The notes beneath the pieces were generated by a model. It had not been told where the DNA came from and did no database searches. It saw nothing but the letters and a program-made list of their open reading frames with translations. A program made the translations under genes and the position numbers. From assembly GCA_052387675.1 (NCBI GenBank), contig JBQTIY010000002.1, positions 1 to 64,000 on the forward strand: a DNA stretch of 64,000 nucleotides, given 5' to 3'. The stretch comes from JBQTIY01 sp052387675. Its GTDB lineage: Bacteria; Planctomycetota; B15-G4. Shown here in pieces: positions 61,124 through 64,000 of the stretch (positions are counted from its first letter, which is position 1; every line of letters starts with the position of its first letter).

Positions 61124-61863
61124 TGTGGTCTCGTGTGCGCACGCTGCTTTGGCGAGAACTTGAGAGCCTGTTCTTCTCGCCCTTGGCCTACATCGTGCTC
61201 ACGGTGTTTCTGGTGCTCTCGGGTTTTTCGTTCATCATTGCGCTGACGCAGTCGCGCGGCGTGGTCACGGACACGATCGCGATCTTCCTCGGTGACGGGG
61301 CGCTCTTCTGGGTCTGCCTGTTGGCGGTGCCGCCGCTGGTGACGATGCGGCTCGTGGCCGAGGAGCGCCGCGCCGGCACGCTGGAAGTGCTGCTCACGGC
61401 GCCGGTCCGCGACGGCGAAGTCATCGTGGCCAAGTTCCTCGGCGCGTTGATTTTCCAGGGCTTCCTCTGGGCGCCCACGCTGCTCGACCTGCGCATCTTG
61501 CGCGGCTTCGGCGCTCTGCCCGACACAGGCCAGGTCGTCACCAGCTATGTCGGGATTCTGGCGGTCACGTCCCTGCTGACGGCCATCGGACTGGCCTTCT
61601 CGACCCGGACGGCCAACCAGATCGTGGCGGCCGTGGCCTCGCTCACGGTCAACTTGCTGCTCCTCGCCCTGCCGCTGCTGGCGCAGGGCGACCGCTTCGC
61701 CAGCCTGGGTCGCGCGCTTTCGGCCGTCTCGATGGCCGAACACTTCCGCAGCAGTTTCAGCCGCGGCCTGCTGGACAGCGGCGTGCTGGCTTTCTACGTC
61801 GCCGGCACGGTGGGCACGCTCATCATGGCCACACGCAGTCTGGAGGCGCGCCGATGGCGCTGA
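61123..61863 (+). CDS. ABC transporter permease (GldF-like)
   Basis: A 246-residue ABC-2-type permease with six hydrophobic segments (LAYIVLTVFLVLSGFSFII, GALFWVCLLAVPPLVTMRLV, FLGALIFQGFLW, YVGILAVTSLLTAIGLAF, IVAAVASLTVNLLLLALPLL, VLAFYVAGTVGTLIM). AEERRAGTLEVLLTAPV is the conserved membrane-cytoplasm loop that docks on the ATPase. It overlaps the ATPase stop (TGATG) and the next gene by 10 bp. Confidence 0.88.
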   Translation: MWSRVRTLLWRELESLFFSPLAYIVLTVFLVLSGFSFIIALTQSRGVVTDTIAIFLGDGALFWVCLLAVPPLVTMRLVAEERRAGTLEVLLTAPVRDGEVIVAKFLGALIFQGFLWAPTLLDLRILRGFGALPDTGQVVTSYVGILAVTSLLTAIGLAFSTRTANQIVAAVASLTVNLLLLALPLLAQGDRFASLGRALSAVSMAEHFRSSFSRGLLDSGVLAFYVAGTVGTLIMATRSLEARRWR

Positions 61864-63359
61864 GCGGCGGCTTCTCGCGCAGCGGTCGCATCCTTGGCTT
61901 AGCCGAAGGAGCCGTGAGCATCGTCGTGGTGCTCGGACTCGTGGCGGCCATCGTCTATGCCGCAACGCGTCCGGCGCTGCGCGTGCGCCTCGACCTCACC
62001 GAGGGAGCCCACTTCACGCTCAGCGCACAGACGCGCTCCGTGCTGGCAGGTCTCAAACAACCGGTGGAGATCGTGCAACTCTTGCGGCCTGAGTCGCAGC
62101 TCATTCCGAATGGTCTGTACGAAGTGCAGCAGCGGGCCATCGATTACGTGGACAACCTCGTGCGCGAGTACGCCATCGCCTCGGGCGGCCAAGTGCGCGT
62201 GCGCCGCCTGGACCCCTTCGAGGATCGGCTGGAGGCTGAGCGTCTCGCGCGTGACCTGCATCTCACGCGCTACAACGTGGTTGTGGTGCAAGGTGCGCGA
62301 TTGCGGCAGGTGTTCTTGGAAGAGATGGCCACGATCGATCGGGGTCTGGCCGAGCCGGGCCGCGTGGAAGCCGCGCAACTCGTGGACCTGCGCGGCGAGG
62401 CGGCTCTCACGTCGGCGCTCCTCTCGGCCACGGCCGCGGACGATCCACGCATCGGTTTCTTGGGCGCCGTGGGGGCGCCCGCTTTCGACGACACGCGCGG
62501 CTTTGGGCTGGGCATTTTGGCTGAGGCGCTCCGCGGACAGGGCCTCGAGCCAGAACTCTTCACGCTCGTCACCGAAGCCGACCAGGTGCCGGAGGGGCTG
62601 AGGGTCGCCGTGCTGTGGGGGCCGGCCATTCCGCTGAGCCCGCATGCCGCAGCGGCGCTGCTGGCCTTCCACCGCGCCGGCGGCTCATTGCTGCTGGGCA
62701 TCGATCCCGTCTTGGAGGATCCTGCCTTAGATGGCTTGCTCGGCGCGCTCGGCTTGCAGCGCGAGCGCGCAGTGCTCTGTCTCGACGAGGGTTCTTGGGA
62801 GGGTGAGCGGCGCAGTCTGCTGGCCCTCAACCGTTTCGACCCGACGCACGCGATCTCGGCGCCGATCGGACGGCAGGGCTATTTCGCGACGGCCGCCGGG
62901 CTCGGCGGCCTGGAGCGCCTCAAGAGTGTGCCGCTCGCGAGCGCTAGCGCGCTCGTCCTCACCAGCGAGAAGGTCTTCGGAGACCGTGCCTCGCGCGGGG
63001 AGGCCCGTCAGGACTTCGTGGCCGATGAGGACGAGTTGCGCGGTCCCCGCGTGGTGGCCTATGCGGTGGAGTCGCCAAACGGCGCGCGCGCGGTTGTCTT
63101 CGGCGGAAGCAGTCTCCTCACGAATCCCTTTCTGACGAGCGCCGAGGGCGGGCGGGCCAATCTCGATCTCGGTTTGCACTCGGCCAACTGGCTGGTGTCC
63201 CGCGAAGACGCGATCGCCGAGCGTCCCAAGCAGGTCTTCGAGTCACAGGTCGATCTGCTGGAGGATGAGCGCCGCGTGGTCATGCTCTACGTCCTGGGCC
63301 TGATGCCGCTGGCTGCCGTGCTGCTGGGCGTACTGGTCTGGTTTGCGCGGAGGCACTGA
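61854..63359 (+). CDS. GldG-like ABC auxiliary protein
   Basis: A 501-residue protein with an N-terminal transmembrane helix (VSIVVVLGLVAAIVYAAT, about 22-39), a large periplasmic region of the ABC-transporter auxiliary domain type (DLTEGAHFTLSAQTRSVL to PEGLRVAVLWGPAIPLS) and a C-terminal helix (LGLMPLAAVLLGVLVWFA). The family accompanies GldF-type permeases. The transported substrate of such systems is not established. The following DUF4340-like gene overlaps. Confidence 0.85.
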   Translation: MALSGGFSRSGRILGLAEGAVSIVVVLGLVAAIVYAATRPALRVRLDLTEGAHFTLSAQTRSVLAGLKQPVEIVQLLRPESQLIPNGLYEVQQRAIDYVDNLVREYAIASGGQVRVRRLDPFEDRLEAERLARDLHLTRYNVVVVQGARLRQVFLEEMATIDRGLAEPGRVEAAQLVDLRGEAALTSALLSATAADDPRIGFLGAVGAPAFDDTRGFGLGILAEALRGQGLEPELFTLVTEADQVPEGLRVAVLWGPAIPLSPHAAAALLAFHRAGGSLLLGIDPVLEDPALDGLLGALGLQRERAVLCLDEGSWEGERRSLLALNRFDPTHAISAPIGRQGYFATAAGLGGLERLKSVPLASASALVLTSEKVFGDRASRGEARQDFVADEDELRGPRVVAYAVESPNGARAVVFGGSSLLTNPFLTSAEGGRANLDLGLHSANWLVSREDAIAERPKQVFESQVDLLEDERRVVMLYVLGLMPLAAVLLGVLVWFARRH

Positions 63360-64000
63360 ACTGAAAGGCAGCGAACTGAAATCGCGGCTGCTGACGCTCC
63401 TGGTCATGATTGGCCTGGGGGTGGGCCTGGCGTTGCTCGCGCGCTCCGAGGACCGCAAGGCGGCGCCGCGCGTGCAGTCAGGCCGGCTTTATCCAGGCCT
63501 GGGCGTGGATGGCATCACGCAACTGCATCTCGAACTGCGTGCCGGCCAGTACCTCACGCTCGAACGGCCGTCTGGCGGACTGTGGCGCATCGTCGAGCCC
63601 GGGCCCGAAGTCGCCCGGCAAGATCTGGTTGACGTCGTTCTGGAGACCCTGGCAACCGCTGAAGTGGAGCCGCTGGAGTCGCAGGGCAGCACGCTGCGGG
63701 CGGAACAGGTGGGCCTGGAACCACCGCTGCATACGATCCGTTTCGGCGACGGGGCGTACTCCCAGACACTCTTGCTCGGAGAGGTCGAGCCGCTGGGCCG
63801 CATGGTGTATGCCCGTCGCGCCGGCAGTCCGGAGATCTTTCTAGCCACGCGCAGCCTCATCACGCATCTGCAGTCTCACGGCGGCGACTTCGTCGATCGC
63901 TCGCTGCTGCGTGGCGTGGCCGGCACCCCCGACTGGATCCGAATGAGCGATGCCGCCGGCACGCGTTGGGCGGCGCGGCGCTCTGGTTCGGTCTGGACGC
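63343..64000 (+). CDS. DUF4340-like protein, cut by the window edge
   Basis: An open frame runs from a TTG at 63343 (17 bp inside the gldG-like gene) to the end of the window without a stop, at least 219 codons. It begins with a basic stretch and a membrane helix (LLTLLVMIGLGVGLALLARS), then a periplasmic part with the pattern of DUF4340 proteins: VDGITQLHLEL, LWRIVEPGPEVARQDLVDVVL, VGLEPPLHTIRFGD, YARRAGSPEIFLATRSLI. DUF4340 genes commonly follow GldF-GldG genes. The start is uncertain since there is no ATG; CTG 63361 or a later GTG are possible. Confidence 0.75.
   Translation, partial: MRGGTELKGSELKSRLLTLLVMIGLGVGLALLARSEDRKAAPRVQSGRLYPGLGVDGITQLHLELRAGQYLTLERPSGGLWRIVEPGPEVARQDLVDVVLETLATAEVEPLESQGSTLRAEQVGLEPPLHTIRFGDGAYSQTLLLGEVEPLGRMVYARRAGSPEIFLATRSLITHLQSHGGDFVDRSLLRGVAGTPDWIRMSDAAGTRWAARRSGSVWT

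Overview
This is a compact, GC-rich (roughly two-thirds G+C by eye) bacterial chromosome segment with about 51 protein genes, no RNA genes and no mobile element. Genes are packed into strings with 1-25 bp overlaps (ATGA, GTGA, TTGA). No stretch over 300 bp lacks a gene; the largest gap is the 273 bp between gspD and ptsN. The cell has an outer membrane (waaA, a family-9 heptosyltransferase-like enzyme, a GspD secretin). An orphan pseudopilin has an H-X9-NG variant of the H-X9-DG signature that is abundant in Planctomycetota and Verrucomicrobiota. Several secreted proteins are built of FG-GAP/VCBS repeats. My inference is a deep-branching planctomycete-like bacterium; the phylum is not proven from this window.

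Layout. 0.1-4.1 kb: a NIL-domain protein, then on the minus strand a large secreted protein with a degenerate gluzincin domain and a zinc-ribbon membrane protein. 4.2-9.0 kb: uvrB-uvrC, convergent with a Xer recombinase. 9.1-20.6 kb (plus strand): a DksA/TraR protein with an Ala/Lys-rich N-terminus, lspA, pyrD, a receiver-domain protein, secA-waaA, metK, the orphan pseudopilin and a seven-repeat FG-GAP protein ending in a hairpin. 20.7-29.6 kb: a tightly coupled operon of two radical-SAM proteins, a GT9 enzyme, a PMT/ArnT-like membrane glycosyltransferase with TPRs, a CRTAC1-like lipoprotein and a TPR lipoprotein; this is the best candidate here for an undescribed envelope pathway. 29.6-37.5 kb: central metabolism (isocitrate-dehydrogenase family, pyk, tandem dCTP deaminase, sucCD), tatA-mobA and a polyprenyl synthase. 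37.5-45.2 kb: System II cytochrome c assembly (ResB, CcsA), a rhomboid protease, an unknown 718-residue exported protein and serS. 45.3-53.0 kb (minus): type II secretion genes gspD-E-F-G-H-I-J. 53.3-64.0 kb: ptsN, rpsU, rpiB and a TsaC/YwlE-like fusion, a histidine kinase/NtrC pair, dnaK, and a GldA/F/G-like ABC cluster followed by a DUF4340-like gene cut by the window edge.

Regulation. The sequence shows a recurrent promoter form (TTGNNN, 16-18 bp, then TAGACT or a relative, often followed directly by GGC). In three cases (dcd, sucC, the TsaC fusion) a -10-like hexamer ends exactly 6 nt before the start codon, as expected for leaderless mRNAs. Two terminator-like hairpins overlap the -35 element of the next gene, and a perfect 14-bp palindrome sits on the predicted ptsN -35 box. 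All promoter and terminator calls are by eye.
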